From Deltaproteobacteria bacterium (GTDB taxonomy: Bacteria; Lernaellota; Lernaellaia; JACKCT01), in contig JADLEX010000098.1 of assembly GCA_020845895.1 (NCBI GenBank), forward strand, positions 1-64,000: a DNA stretch of 64,000 bases, read 5' to 3'. Of this stretch, positions 34,795 through 43,204 are shown piece after piece. The notes beneath the pieces are model-generated. The model was not told where the DNA came from. It ran no database searches and saw nothing but the letters and a program-made list of their open reading frames with translations. The first letter of the stretch is position 1, and the number at the start of each line of letters is the position of its first letter. Position numbers and translations under genes: made by a program.

Positions 34795-35796
34795 ATGACC
34801 GAGATGAACCCCGAACCCACGCACGAACGCCTGCTGCGTCTGGAGCGCATCACGCACACGCGGATGAAGGCGCTCGATCCGAAACGCACGTTCGTGCTGG
34901 CGACGATGAGCCCGCTCGAGGTCCACGGCCCGCACCTGCCGCTGGGGCAGGACGTGTTCGAGGCGCGGGCCATGGCCGAGCACGCCGCGCTCGCCGTGCT
35001 CGAAAAGCGGCCCGACTGGACCGTGCTGCTCGTGCCGCCGCTTCATGTCGCCGCCGACACGCTGCCCATGCTCGGCTCGGTCGAGTTTTCGCCGCATCTG
35101 GTCGAGCGCGTCGCGTTCGCGTTGCTCGAACCCTTCGCCAAGGCGGGTTTCGCGCGGATGGGCTACAGCTCGTTTCACGGCGGGCCCCGGCATTTTCTCG
35201 CGCTCGAGCTCGCGGGCGAGCGGCTCGCGCGCAAATACGGCGTCGCGGTCGTCTCGATGTTTTCGATGCTGCTCGCGCGCGTGAAAGAGGGGCAGGTGTT
35301 TCTCGACGCCGTCGCGGACGTCCCCGGCAGACAGGCCGAGCTGCGCCACATGGTGCGCGACCAACACGCGGGCTACGTCGAGACCTCGATGGCGCTGCAC
35401 CTGTACGGATCGCTCGTCGAAAACGGATGGCAGACGCTCCCCGGCGCGACGCCGCGCGAGGAACCCGGCGAGGGCGAAAACGACTCGTTTCTGTTTTCGG
35501 GCGAGGTGGGCGGGGGAATCGCGGCGCGGCTGCGTCGCGTTCGCGGTACGGCGACGCTGCTGGTGCGCGCGGTGAAGTTCTTCCGCGCAAACTCGTATTA
35601 CGGCTACCCCGCCTTCGCGAGCGAGGAGGAAGGGCGGCGGATTTTCGAACACCTCGTCGCCCTCACCGCCGATGCCGCGGGAGACTTCATCGATCGCGGA
35701 ATGGACGCGGGGGTGCACTCGCCGCTGTGGGCCTACCGGCGAATCCTGCTCAACCGCCCGCTAAACGCCGTCGCCGATGCGCTGATGGCCAAATGA
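34795..35796 (+). CDS. creatininase family amidohydrolase
   Basis: A 333-residue cytosolic protein with the creatininase/MftE fold. The metal ligands are visible as SPLEVHGPHLPLGQD near residue 43-57 and SSFHGGPRHF near 124, with DQHAGYVETSMAL near 187. The family includes creatininase, formamidases of riboflavin/F420 biosynthesis and MftE peptidase, so the substrate is open; no mycofactocin or F420 gene is nearby. It begins 12 bp after mcrC, so it may be co-transcribed, but this is probably positional only. The sequence is back to the high-G+C, GCG/CGC-rich style of the chromosome. Confidence 0.8.
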   Translation: MTEMNPEPTHERLLRLERITHTRMKALDPKRTFVLATMSPLEVHGPHLPLGQDVFEARAMAEHAALAVLEKRPDWTVLLVPPLHVAADTLPMLGSVEFSPHLVERVAFALLEPFAKAGFARMGYSSFHGGPRHFLALELAGERLARKYGVAVVSMFSMLLARVKEGQVFLDAVADVPGRQAELRHMVRDQHAGYVETSMALHLYGSLVENGWQTLPGATPREEPGEGENDSFLFSGEVGGGIAARLRRVRGTATLLVRAVKFFRANSYYGYPAFASEEEGRRIFEHLVALTADAAGDFIDRGMDAGVHSPLWAYRRILLNRPLNAVADALMAK

Positions 35797-35948
35797 CGCC
35801 CAATCAGACGAACGCGGCGGCCGCGCGTTCCGATGTCGACTCAACCGCAACGGCGGGTATCGCACAAGACCGGCGGTTACCGTGCCGGACATCGCCGGAG
35901 CGCGACGATGTGCGGCGGATGCCACCGCGCTTCGAACGCAAATTTGTG

Positions 35949-35977
35949 TTGACTCAAGAAAACGATCGGCGTGTAAT
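35949..35977 (+). promoter_or_regulatory. sigma70-like promoter of the Asp-rich protein at 36010
   Basis: TTGACT at 35949, a 17-bp spacer and TGTAAT at 35972; the start codon is 33 bp downstream with GGGAG between. Confidence 0.65.
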
Positions 35978-36009
35978 CGTGTCGGATCGGCCAGAGGGAG
36001 AAAATCATC

Positions 36010-36963
36010 ATGACCCGCCGACTTACCATCGTGTTGATCGCGTCGATGGTTGTTCTGTACGCAGCACCCGCAAACGCCGCGTGCTGGACCGACGGTGGCG
36101 ATGACGACTCCGCCGAGCCCGCGGGGAGTTCATCGACCCCGGATGACGACGCCAGTGCGACGGACGACGACACGATCGACGACGACACGATCGACGACGA
36201 CGCCACGGACGATGATGAGGTGGACGACGATGTCGACGACGATGCCAGTGACGACGATAGCAGCGATGACGACGCGACGGACGACGACACCGACGACGAT
36301 ACGGGTGACGATGACAGCTCGGATGACGACGGTGACGACGATGCGTACGCAGGCTGCGAGGGAGACATCTACGGTTCGGACGACTGCGCCGAATGGATGT
36401 ACGAGCTGTATTGCGAGTTCGAGTACCCGGTTATCCTGGACGACGTCCTGTTCTCGCAGGGGGAAGCGGTGAGGCAATGCCGCCTCGCGCGGGATCCCCG
36501 TTGGCAGGCCATCATCGACTGCGCGACGCGTGCCGCTCCCGAACCGGGGGAAGGAACGTTCTGCGAATTTGTATCGTGTCTGTCGAACAACGGCTGGACC
36601 GAGCAACACTTGGATATCTTCGACTCGGGGGCTTATTGGCATCCTGTGGACGGAGATCCGGCCACGGAAACAGTCGGCGCATTCAACTTCCGCTGCCTCA
36701 TCTCGGACGATCCGTTCCACCAATTTCGTTACTGGCAACTGAACGGGGCCATTCGGCGTCTCCCGCACCCGGAACTTCGTGCCGAAATTTTTTCATTTGG
36801 CGTCGTCGGCGGGTACCCGTTTGCCGGGATCGGCGCTGGCGATTCGACGTTCATCAGTGATGCTCTCGTTTCTTTCTGGATGTCGGGGTGGTGGATTGCG
36901 GAAGGATCCGAAGGGGGCTCGATGGAGTACTTCGAAGGTGAATTCGACCTCGTGAAACCTTGA
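36010..36963 (+). CDS. Asp-rich exported protein
   Basis: A 317-residue protein. The signal peptide ends ANAAC; the lipobox is not canonical, so cleavage by signal peptidase I or II is open. Residues 33-112 are an Asp tract with TDDDTID, ATDDDE and SDDDSSD units. The C-terminal 200 residues contain six or more Cys (GCEGD, DDCAEW, LYCEFE, RQCRLA, IDCATR, FCEFVSC) followed by a Cys-poor beta-rich segment. The first half resembles the small Cys-rich domain of the lipoprotein at 21653, but the second half is not recognised. It has its own promoter and terminator. Confidence 0.75.
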   Translation: MTRRLTIVLIASMVVLYAAPANAACWTDGGDDDSAEPAGSSSTPDDDASATDDDTIDDDTIDDDATDDDEVDDDVDDDASDDDSSDDDATDDDTDDDTGDDDSSDDDGDDDAYAGCEGDIYGSDDCAEWMYELYCEFEYPVILDDVLFSQGEAVRQCRLARDPRWQAIIDCATRAAPEPGEGTFCEFVSCLSNNGWTEQHLDIFDSGAYWHPVDGDPATETVGAFNFRCLISDDPFHQFRYWQLNGAIRRLPHPELRAEIFSFGVVGGYPFAGIGAGDSTFISDALVSFWMSGWWIAEGSEGGSMEYFEGEFDLVKP

Positions 36964-37051
36964 GCGCCGTTGCCGGAGCCGTCCTTGGTGTCCCCTTCGC
37001 CGCCTTGCCCCTGCACGGTCCATCTGTTAAAGGAAGGTGCGAACGGGCTTA

Positions 37052-37095
37052 CCCGATCGCGAGGACGCTCGTTCGCGATCGGGCGACGTTTTTCG
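37052..37095 (+). terminator. intrinsic terminator
   Basis: CCCGATCGCGA pairs with TCGCGATCGGG (11 bp, 10-nt loop), followed by CGACGTTTTT. It ends the transcript of the gene at 36010. The rest of the 316-bp gap up to 37279 shows nothing I can identify. Confidence 0.75.
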
Positions 37096-37279
37096 ATCGC
37101 GCGGGCGTGCCTTGCGTGAATCACCGCGAAAAAACCGGGCTTTCGCGCCTTCGGCGTGGCGGCACGAGGATTGCTTGAACACAGCTCAGACTTCATCCCT
37201 CCTTTCCGAGGCGGTTCGGTCGGTCCCCGAAAACCGACAGAACGCCTCCTTTTTTTGTTGATCGAGGGATCGCGCCGAA

Positions 37280-39064
37280 ATGCCGACCAGAATTCTCGGA
37301 CTCGACATCGGAGCGGCCGGCGTCAAAGCCGCGCTGGTCGAGGCGCATTTTCGCAAGTTCGAGATCCAGCAATGCGTGACGCAGCGCGTGCCGACGCCGG
37401 AAGAGGTCGCGGGACGACCCGTGCCCGAATCCGTGGCGACGTTTCGCGCCAAGCGAGCTGCGGAAAATCCCCCACCGCCCACGGTCGAGGGTGCGGAGCC
37501 GTCGTCCGCCGTTGAAGAGCCGATCCCGCCCATCGTTTGGGCGCTCATCGATTTGCTGCGCCGCCCCGGCCTCGCGTACGACGAAATCGTCTGCGCCGTC
37601 GCCGGCGGATTCGTCGCGACACGAATCCTGAAGCTGCCGTTCTCGGGCCGCTCGAAGATCAATCAGGTCCTTCCCATGACGATCGAGGACGAGGTCCCCT
37701 TCGACATGGACGAGATGGTGCTCAGCCACGAAATCCTGCACACGGCCAAGGACGGCGCGACGGTGCTTGCCGCCATGGCGAAGCGCGACGACGTCGCCCG
37801 TCTGCTGGAATGGCTGGAGATGGCCGGCATCGAGCCCAAGGCGCTCACGATGACCGGATCGGCGCTCTCGGTGACGGCGGCCCACGTGCTCGCCGGCGTC
37901 GAGGGAGCCTCGGCGGTGGTGGACATCGGCGAACAGAGCACCGACGCCGTCATCATGAACGAAGGGCGCATCGCGCTGGTGCGTTCGATCCCCGAAGGCG
38001 GCGAGGAGGTCACGGCCAACCTCGCCAGGACGCTTGGCATCGAGGCCGCGGCGGCCGAACGGCTCAAGGTCGAGGCGGGTCGCGTTCTCGCGACCGACGA
38101 CGAATCCGGGGATGCGCGCGTGGTGAAACTCTCGCACGCACTCGTCGACGCGCATCAGCTTCTCCTCGGTCGTCTGCGTCAAACGATTCGCTCCAGCGAA
38201 ATGGCGGGGCAGTTCAAGATCCGAACGCTCTACCTGACGGGCGGCGCGAGCCGGTTGCCGGGTTTCGCCGAGCACCTGTCGCGCGAGCTCGGCGTGCCGG
38301 TCGAGCCTTTCCCGAGCCTGTCGCCCAAGCTGCCGAGCCTTGTCGAGGCCGACGACGAAAAGAACCGCGCCTTCGGCGTCGCGATCGGCGCCGCGGTGTG
38401 GACCGCGCCGTCGAACCGCGCGCGCGCGATCAACTTCCGTCAGGGTGCGTTTGCGTATCGCAAGGTCGCGCAGGCCGTGCAGGGCAGCCTCCGGGGCGCG
38501 GCGGTGATGGCGGGCATCGTCATCGCCCTGTTCATCGTGCTGGTTCTCCAGTCGCGTTCGGTGCAGGCGAAACGCATCGACGCGCTCGATCAGCAGGCGC
38601 GCAAGATCTACCTCGACACCTTCACGCAGCAACCGCCGCCGGGCAGCATCGTGCAGGCGTTCCGCACGCAGGCCGATCAGGTAATCCAGAAATACAAGAT
38701 CATCGGGCTGCTCGGCGAGGGAAACCTGCGGGCGCTCGACGTGATCCGCGCGATGTCCGAGGCACTCCCGAAAGAGGTCGAGATCGAGGTGGTGAAGCTC
38801 GATCTCAAGCCCGAGTTCGTGAAGATCGAGGCGGTCACGGACAAGTTCGAAACGGTCAACAAGATCGAGACGGAACTGGGCAAGAAGACGGACGTGTTCA
38901 AAGCGGTGAACCGCGACGAGGCCAAGAAGACCGCCGGCGACAAGATCAAGTTCAAGTTGACGATGCAGCTCGTGCAAAAGTCCAAGTCGGCCTCGGGCGT
39001 GACCACGCTGTTCGGCAGCGGACAGCCGGCCTCGACGCCGGTCATTCCGGGGTCCGAGCCATGA
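37280..39064 (+). CDS. gspL: type II secretion GspL-like (PilM-like ATPase fold plus periplasmic domain)
   Basis: A 594-residue protein. The N-terminal actin-like PilM/GspL domain starts ILGLDIGAAGVKAALVEA and includes AVVDIGEQSTDAVIMNEG and LYLTGGASRLPGFAEHL, the phosphate and adenosine loops. A membrane helix near 408-425 (AVMAGIVIALFIVLVL) leads to a coiled/ferredoxin-like periplasmic part. In type II secretion GspL links the cytoplasmic GspE ATPase to GspM. The intact ATP-site motifs make it closer to PilM than to enterobacterial GspL. The gspM-like gene follows after 20 bp. Other gsp genes (D, E, F, G) are not in the window. Confidence 0.8.
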   Translation: MPTRILGLDIGAAGVKAALVEAHFRKFEIQQCVTQRVPTPEEVAGRPVPESVATFRAKRAAENPPPPTVEGAEPSSAVEEPIPPIVWALIDLLRRPGLAYDEIVCAVAGGFVATRILKLPFSGRSKINQVLPMTIEDEVPFDMDEMVLSHEILHTAKDGATVLAAMAKRDDVARLLEWLEMAGIEPKALTMTGSALSVTAAHVLAGVEGASAVVDIGEQSTDAVIMNEGRIALVRSIPEGGEEVTANLARTLGIEAAAAERLKVEAGRVLATDDESGDARVVKLSHALVDAHQLLLGRLRQTIRSSEMAGQFKIRTLYLTGGASRLPGFAEHLSRELGVPVEPFPSLSPKLPSLVEADDEKNRAFGVAIGAAVWTAPSNRARAINFRQGAFAYRKVAQAVQGSLRGAAVMAGIVIALFIVLVLQSRSVQAKRIDALDQQARKIYLDTFTQQPPPGSIVQAFRTQADQVIQKYKIIGLLGEGNLRALDVIRAMSEALPKEVEIEVVKLDLKPEFVKIEAVTDKFETVNKIETELGKKTDVFKAVNRDEAKKTAGDKIKFKLTMQLVQKSKSASGVTTLFGSGQPASTPVIPGSEP

Positions 39065-39083
39065 CCGGAGCGGGACACAGTCG

Positions 39084-39671
39084 ATGACGCTCTCCGACCG
39101 CGACAAAAAACTGCTCGTCATCCTCGGCGCGTTTTTCGCCGTGGTGGCGGTCTATCTGCTCGCCGACTGGGCGATGGGCGGCGGCACGGTCGGCGGATCG
39201 GTATCGAACAAGGAACAGGAACTGCGCGACATCATCCAGGTCTATCGCACGTTCCAGAAGACGCAGGCCGACTTCCAGACCGCCGAGCGCGAGATCCAGA
39301 AGGCGGGGGATTTCGAACTGCTGACCGAGCTCGAAAACCTCGCGGTCAAGGCGAGCGTGAAGGACCACATCGAGTCGATGGACAAAAAGAGCCAGGCAAA
39401 AAATCCGTACTACGAGGAGGAAGCGGTCGAGGTGAAGATGCAGAAGATCAACATCATTCAGCTCATCACCTTCCTCTACGAACTCGAGTACGCAAACAAG
39501 GTCCTGCGCGTGCGCGAGATGCACCTCGAAACGCGTTTCGACAGCAAGGATCTCTTCAACGCTCGCGTGTTGGTGAGCACCTACCGCAAGATGAAGGGCG
39601 CGCCCGACGCCAAGCCCGCCGCGGGAGGCCCTGTCCCGGGCAAGCCGCCCGCTCCCACCGACGAAGAGTAG
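39084..39671 (+). CDS. gspM: type II secretion GspM/PilO-like protein
   Basis: A 195-residue bitopic protein: short cytoplasmic start, one helix (LLVILGAFFAVVAVYLLADW), then a coiled coil (about 45-80) and a small ferredoxin-like domain (VEVKMQKINIIQLITFLYELE, RVREMHLETRFDSKDLFNARVLVSTY), the usual GspM/PilO layout. The C-terminus is Pro/Ala-rich. It would pair with the preceding GspL-like protein in the inner-membrane platform. The gene pair alone indicates that the rest of the machine is encoded elsewhere. Confidence 0.75.
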   Translation: MTLSDRDKKLLVILGAFFAVVAVYLLADWAMGGGTVGGSVSNKEQELRDIIQVYRTFQKTQADFQTAEREIQKAGDFELLTELENLAVKASVKDHIESMDKKSQAKNPYYEEEAVEVKMQKINIIQLITFLYELEYANKVLRVREMHLETRFDSKDLFNARVLVSTYRKMKGAPDAKPAAGGPVPGKPPAPTDEE

Positions 39672-39740
39672 AGCCTCGTCGGCACCGCCGCGTTCGCGCG
39701 ATAACAAGCCGATTTCATGGACCTTTTTGTCGTGTTTTCG

Positions 39741-39769
39741 TTGACACCGAAGGTGTGCGCCGCTATGGT
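39741..39769 (+). promoter_or_regulatory. strong sigma70 promoter of the hydrolase at 39847
   Basis: Consensus TTGACA at 39741, a 17-bp spacer and TATGGT at 39764. Confidence 0.7.
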
Positions 39770-39846
39770 GCGCCGGTCTTGCCCCGTGCGTCGCGACGCG
39801 TTCGCGGCGTCGGTCTTGTGGGGCACGCGGGGTTCGGGGGATTTTC

Positions 39847-40737
39847 ATGAAGCGCGTCAAGCAGGCGTACGTCAATTCGTTTGACGGCACCGAGATCTGG
39901 TACGAGAGCGTCGGCGAGGGCCTGCCCTTCATCCTGCTCGACGGCATCGGTTGCTTCGGCTACGCGTGGAAATACCTGACGACGCACTTCGCCTCGACCA
40001 ACCGCTTCGTGCATCTGCATTATCGCGGCCACGGCAAGAGCCGCATCCCCGCCGACGAAAACAACCTGTCGATCCAGGACATTTGCCGCGACATCGCCGC
40101 CGTGCTCGATGACGACGGCGTGGATGGCGGTATCCTCGTCGGTCACTCGATGGGCGTGCAGGTGATTCTCGAATTCGCGCGCATGTACCCCGAGCGCGTG
40201 AAGGGCCTCGTGCCCGTGTGCGGCAGCTACGGCTACCCGCTGCGCACCTTCCACGACAATCGCCTGCTCGACATGGTGTTTCCGTTCATCTACACGCCCG
40301 CCGTGCTCGCGCCGTGGCTGTTCACGCCGATCTGGAAGGTGCTGCTGCCGACGCGCTTCTCGTGGGAGGTCGCGATCCGCGGCGAGGTCAACGGCCACCT
40401 GCTCAAATACGAGGACATGATGTCGTATTTCCACGACCTCTCCTCGGTGCCGATCAAGATCTTCGCCAAGATGCTCGATCACGCATCGCGCCACACCGCC
40501 GAGGACATGCTCGGCGATATCAAGGTGCCCACGCTCATCATCGGCGGCGAACACGACACGTTCACGCCGGGCTGGCTGTCCGAGAAAATGCACGAGCGCA
40601 TCGCGGGCTCCGAGCTGTTCATCATCCAGCACGGAACGCACACCGCGCCGATCGAGGCGCCCGAGCTGATCAACCTGCGCCTGGAGAAATGGCTGCGCCG
40701 CTACTACGGCCAGTTGCCGCCGGACGAGGCGAACTGA
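39847..40737 (+). CDS. alpha/beta hydrolase
   Basis: A 296-residue cytosolic hydrolase without signal peptide. The fold is typical of the haloperoxidase/esterase group: oxyanion region LDGIGCFGYAW, HLHYRGHGKS, nucleophile LVGHSMGVQV near residue 100, acid IGGEHDTFTPGW near 238 and His in QHGTHTAPIEAPEL near 266. All three triad members are present. A cap domain of about 60 residues lies between strands 6 and 7. Substrate is unknown. It is expressed from its own promoter, with an untranslated leader of about 70 nt. Confidence 0.8.
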   Translation: MKRVKQAYVNSFDGTEIWYESVGEGLPFILLDGIGCFGYAWKYLTTHFASTNRFVHLHYRGHGKSRIPADENNLSIQDICRDIAAVLDDDGVDGGILVGHSMGVQVILEFARMYPERVKGLVPVCGSYGYPLRTFHDNRLLDMVFPFIYTPAVLAPWLFTPIWKVLLPTRFSWEVAIRGEVNGHLLKYEDMMSYFHDLSSVPIKIFAKMLDHASRHTAEDMLGDIKVPTLIIGGEHDTFTPGWLSEKMHERIAGSELFIIQHGTHTAPIEAPELINLRLEKWLRRYYGQLPPDEAN

Positions 40738-40772
40738 AGCGGGATTCCAGCGGTTTCGCCTTCCTTCGGCGG

Positions 40773-40811
40773 TTGCGTTCTGCAACCACTTTCGCGGATA
40801 ATGGTTGCAGA
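40773..40811 (+). promoter_or_regulatory. toxin-antitoxin promoter overlapped by an inverted-repeat operator
   Basis: TTGCGT (40773), an 18-bp spacer and GATAAT (40797) form a promoter. A perfect 10-bp inverted repeat, TCTGCAACCA (40779-40788) and TGGTTGCAGA (40802-40811), lies within and just after it. This is where an RHH antitoxin or the toxin-antitoxin complex would bind for autorepression. Confidence 0.75.
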
Positions 40812-40823
40812 CGGAGAAAGCCC

Positions 40824-41072
40824 ATGGCGACCATTCACGCGCGAAATGTTCCGGACCATCTCTATGACTGGCTGAAGAAGTCCGCGAAATCGAATGATCG
40901 TTCGATCGCCGCGGAGGTCGTACGAATCGTTCAAGAGGCCCGCGAGCAGTCCGCCGAACGCGAACGAATCCGTAAGGCTCTTGCGAGAATTCGCGCCAAC
41001 GTCTTGAAAGAGATCCGACCGGTGGGCATGCCGAACGCGGTCGACCTGCTTCGGGAAGACCGCGATCGATGA
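40824..41072 (+). CDS. FitA/VapB-type ribbon-helix-helix antitoxin
   Basis: An 82-residue protein beginning MATIHARNVPDHLYDWLKK, the classic FitA-like RHH start, followed by SNDRSIAAEVVRIVQEAREQ (DNA-binding ribbon and helices to about residue 45) and a charged toxin-binding tail. GGAGAAAG lies just before the ATG. Its stop overlaps the toxin start (ATGA). It should neutralise the PIN toxin and repress the operon through the inverted repeat immediately upstream. A longer in-frame reading upstream exists but passes through the operator and another gene. Confidence 0.85.
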   Translation: MATIHARNVPDHLYDWLKKSAKSNDRSIAAEVVRIVQEAREQSAERERIRKALARIRANVLKEIRPVGMPNAVDLLREDRDR

Positions 41073-41521
41073 TCGCCCGTTCGTGGGTTCTCGATGCCAG
41101 CGTCGCGGTCAAGGCGTTTCTGCCGGATGAAGAACTGGCCGACGAAGCGTCTGAGTTTCTCGACGCGTTCGAAAGCGGTTTGATTAGGACGGTTTTTATT
41201 CCAGAACATTTTTTTGCAGAATGCGCCAATGTCTTCTGGAAATCGACCGTCCGTTACCGCCTGTCGCCGGAGCTCGCCATTCAGAAACTGGAAGGGCTGT
41301 CTGAGCTGAGTTTTTCCGTTGTGACGTCCATCGACAACAGGATCGAGGCGTTGAGGCTTGCCATCGAAACAGGAATCAGTGTGTATGATGCCTTGTACGT
41401 CAGCCTCGCCCGATCACTTCGTCTGCCGCTGATCAGCGCCGATGCGAAACTGATCAGGGCGGTTGCACCCCGATTCCGTGACATCGTGTGGCTCGCCGAC
41501 TGGGAGTCGGCCTCCCACTGA
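41069..41521 (+). CDS. VapC/FitB-type PIN-domain ribonuclease toxin
   Basis: A 150-residue PIN protein. Acidic active-site residues are in VLDASVAVKAF (Asp near 9), PEHFFAECANVFWK (Glu near 50), GISVYDALYVSLA (Asp near 111) and PLISADAKLIRA (Asp near 128). VapC-type toxins cleave tRNA or rRNA; the cognate RNA is unknown. The gene overlaps the antitoxin by 4 bp. The middle of the gene has lower G+C than the flanks, consistent with mobile toxin-antitoxin origin. Confidence 0.85.
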   Translation: MIARSWVLDASVAVKAFLPDEELADEASEFLDAFESGLIRTVFIPEHFFAECANVFWKSTVRYRLSPELAIQKLEGLSELSFSVVTSIDNRIEALRLAIETGISVYDALYVSLARSLRLPLISADAKLIRAVAPRFRDIVWLADWESASH

Positions 41522-41535
41522 ATCAGGTGCGCGCC

Positions 41536-42060
41536 CTACACCGTCCCGCAGCCGCCGTAACACGTGTCCCACGCTTCGATGTAGCAGGCCTGCGTGCAGG
41601 GGTGGTTGCCCGGACCGCACCCGACGACGCACCCTTCGAGGTCTGACCGGCAGCTCTGCCAGCACGAAAAACTCACGTGACATTCGTCGAAGCACGGGTC
41701 CGCCGTCGCCGCGCAGCCTTCGACGCACGCCGCATCGCCCGCGCAGCCCGATTCGCACGCGAAGTAGTCGCCGAAGCAACCGCCCGCCGCTCCGGTGCAG
41801 GCCGCGAGCGCGGTTTCGCAGTCGATGATTTCGGATGGTGTGGTCGCCGCACCGAAACACGCGATCAGCGAGTCGACGCAGTCCTGTTCCGCGGCGCAGG
41901 TCGGCGGCGGCGCATCGTCATCGTCGTCGTCATCATCATCGTCGTCGCCCGCGTCGTCATCCATCGCTTCATCGTCATCATCGTCCCCGCCGCCGCACGC
42001 AACGGCGATCGCGAACGCTCCCAGCAACGCGATGATCGTCAGCATCCACAAAGCGCGCAT
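41536..42060 (-). CDS. Asp-rich, Cys-rich lipoprotein
   Basis: A 174-residue protein. The lipobox is IAVAC (Cys22), followed by GGG and a 25-residue Asp tract with an uninterrupted run of about eleven Asp. The rest is a Cys-rich domain with some 18 Cys in C-x3-C and C-x2/4-C spacings (CFGDYFACESGC, CVEGCAATADPC, CFDECHVSFSCWQSC, CYIEAWDTCYGGC), which fits a disulfide-stapled helical repeat. ATG 42060 is preferred over 42063 because GGAGGG is 4 bp from it. The upstream gene's stop TGA overlaps this start, suggesting translational coupling. Confidence 0.8.
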   Translation of the reverse strand: MRALWMLTIIALLGAFAIAVACGGGDDDDDEAMDDDAGDDDDDDDDDDDAPPPTCAAEQDCVDSLIACFGAATTPSEIIDCETALAACTGAAGGCFGDYFACESGCAGDAACVEGCAATADPCFDECHVSFSCWQSCRSDLEGCVVGCGPGNHPCTQACYIEAWDTCYGGCGTV

Positions 42061-42281
42061 CATTCCCTCCGGAACCGCTCGGCGGCGTCGATCGGGGCGC
42101 CCGCCGCTCGGCGGTAGAAAATCAGGAACGCCATGCTCGGGCGTTTGGATGCCTCGCGCATGGCGAAGTGCATCGTGTCGAAATCGAACCCCTCGGCCGC
42201 CATCTCGTTGATGATCTGCGTGAGCGATTCCTCGGTCACGTCCATCGTTTCGCGCACGCGGCAGTAAGGGTTGTCATTCAT
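42060..42281 (-). CDS. small hypothetical protein, translationally coupled to the Cys-rich lipoprotein
   Basis: A 73-residue protein with helix-rich N-terminus (DVTEESLTQIINEMAAEGFDFD) and a strand-like MAFLIFYRRA, the look of DUF4177-like small alpha/beta proteins. AGAGGA precedes the ATG. The TGA stop overlaps the next gene's ATG. Not exported. Function unknown. Confidence 0.6.
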   Translation of the reverse strand: MNDNPYCRVRETMDVTEESLTQIINEMAAEGFDFDTMHFAMREASKRPSMAFLIFYRRAAGAPIDAAERFRRE

Positions 42282-42324
42282 CTTGCGCGTCCTCTGTCAA
42301 TTTCGTCCCGAGCGCTCTTGTCGC

Positions 42325-42432
42325 TGTCATCCTGAGCCCAGCGAAGGATTTTCTCCCACGTCAACCAGGTCCTTCGCTTCGCTCAGAGTGACAATCGTTC
42401 CAACCAGGCCCTTCGCTTCGCTCAGGGTGACA
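42325..42432. repeat. REP-like element: one inverted and two direct copies
   Basis: Copy 1 (42325-42348) reads TGTCATCCTGAGC then CCAGCGAAGGA. Copies 2 (42370-42393) and 3 (42409-42432) are its inverted form, CCTTCGCTTCGCTCAG then RGTGACA. Copies 2 and 3 also share CAACCAGG upstream, giving a 32-bp direct repeat. The core CTGAGCGAAGCGAAGG is a widespread intergenic repeat type in bacteria, and the inverted pair can form a hairpin between two minus-strand genes. Confidence 0.8.
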
Positions 42433-42448
42433 TGGGGTGCCAGCCATC

Positions 42449-43195
42449 CTACGCGAACCAGACCGCCGCGAGCACCGCCCCGATCACGGTATTTCCGAAA
42501 TTCATGAGCGTCTCGGGGCTCTCCTTGCCGAACTGATGATAGAGCCCGCCCAGAATCGACTCGATGAAGTTCGCCATCATTGCCGCGAGCGAAACTACCA
42601 CCACGGCTTTCAACCCATATTGATAATCGAAGGGATGCAGCGGCCACGCGACCAGCGCGAGCAGGATCGATGCGCCGAAGCCCAGCAGCGTGCCCTCCAT
42701 GCTGATCGCGCCCTCGGTGCCGGGTTTGACGCGTTCGAGCGTGATGAGCAAGTACGCGCGCTTGCCGTAAAGCTGGCCGAGCTCGGTGCTGATGGTGTCG
42801 CCGAGCGCGGTGGCGAGCGACGCGACGAACGCGACGAACCACACCATGCGTTCGCCGGGATCGGTGACGATGGCGACCGTGGCGCACGCCGCGCCGACGA
42901 AGCAGTTGGCGAACACGTGCTTCGCCCCGCGCTGCCCGCCTTTTTTTTGCGCGACGCCCATCTTCTCTTTCGTCGCGATCTTGAATTTGCTGGCGAACGA
43001 GCCGGCGATGAAGAACGTGAAGAGGATGATAAATCCTTCGTGGCCGAGGCCGACGTAAATGAGCACGCCGACGATCCAGCCCGCGATCACACCCGACATG
43101 TCGACGAGTTTGCCTCGTTGCGAGGCCGCCGCGATGATCGTGTTGAGGATCAGGGCGATCCAGATATTTCCCGGCAAGTCCTGAAAGTGAACCAA
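42449..43195 (-). CDS. DUF92 membrane protein (VTE6-like phytyl/polyprenyl-phosphate kinase family)
   Basis: A 248-residue protein with about six membrane helices. DUF92/TMEM19 markers are GWIVGVLIYVGLGHEGF, FIAGSFASKFK, VASLATALGDTISTELGQ, KPGTEGAISMEGTLLG and ANFIESILGGLYH. Plant and cyanobacterial VTE6, a phytyl-phosphate kinase, belongs to this family. Here it directly follows a CTP-dependent prenol kinase-like gene with a 9-bp gap. Together they could turn a free prenol into its diphosphate. The actual alcohol is unknown. Confidence 0.75.
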   Translation of the reverse strand: MVHFQDLPGNIWIALILNTIIAAASQRGKLVDMSGVIAGWIVGVLIYVGLGHEGFIILFTFFIAGSFASKFKIATKEKMGVAQKKGGQRGAKHVFANCFVGAACATVAIVTDPGERMVWFVAFVASLATALGDTISTELGQLYGKRAYLLITLERVKPGTEGAISMEGTLLGFGASILLALVAWPLHPFDYQYGLKAVVVVSLAAMMANFIESILGGLYHQFGKESPETLMNFGNTVIGAVLAAVWFA

Positions 43196-43204
43196 CGGAC
43201 GCTC

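Noticed and set aside
34795-35796. Creatininase-family gene as a third member of the McrBC defence operon
   Set aside because: Spacing is close, but the family is metabolic, and base composition changes back to chromosomal style at its start.
40218-40823. Extended antitoxin reading frame upstream of 40824
   Set aside because: It overlaps the hydrolase gene out of frame and crosses the operator; the RHH domain begins at 40824.
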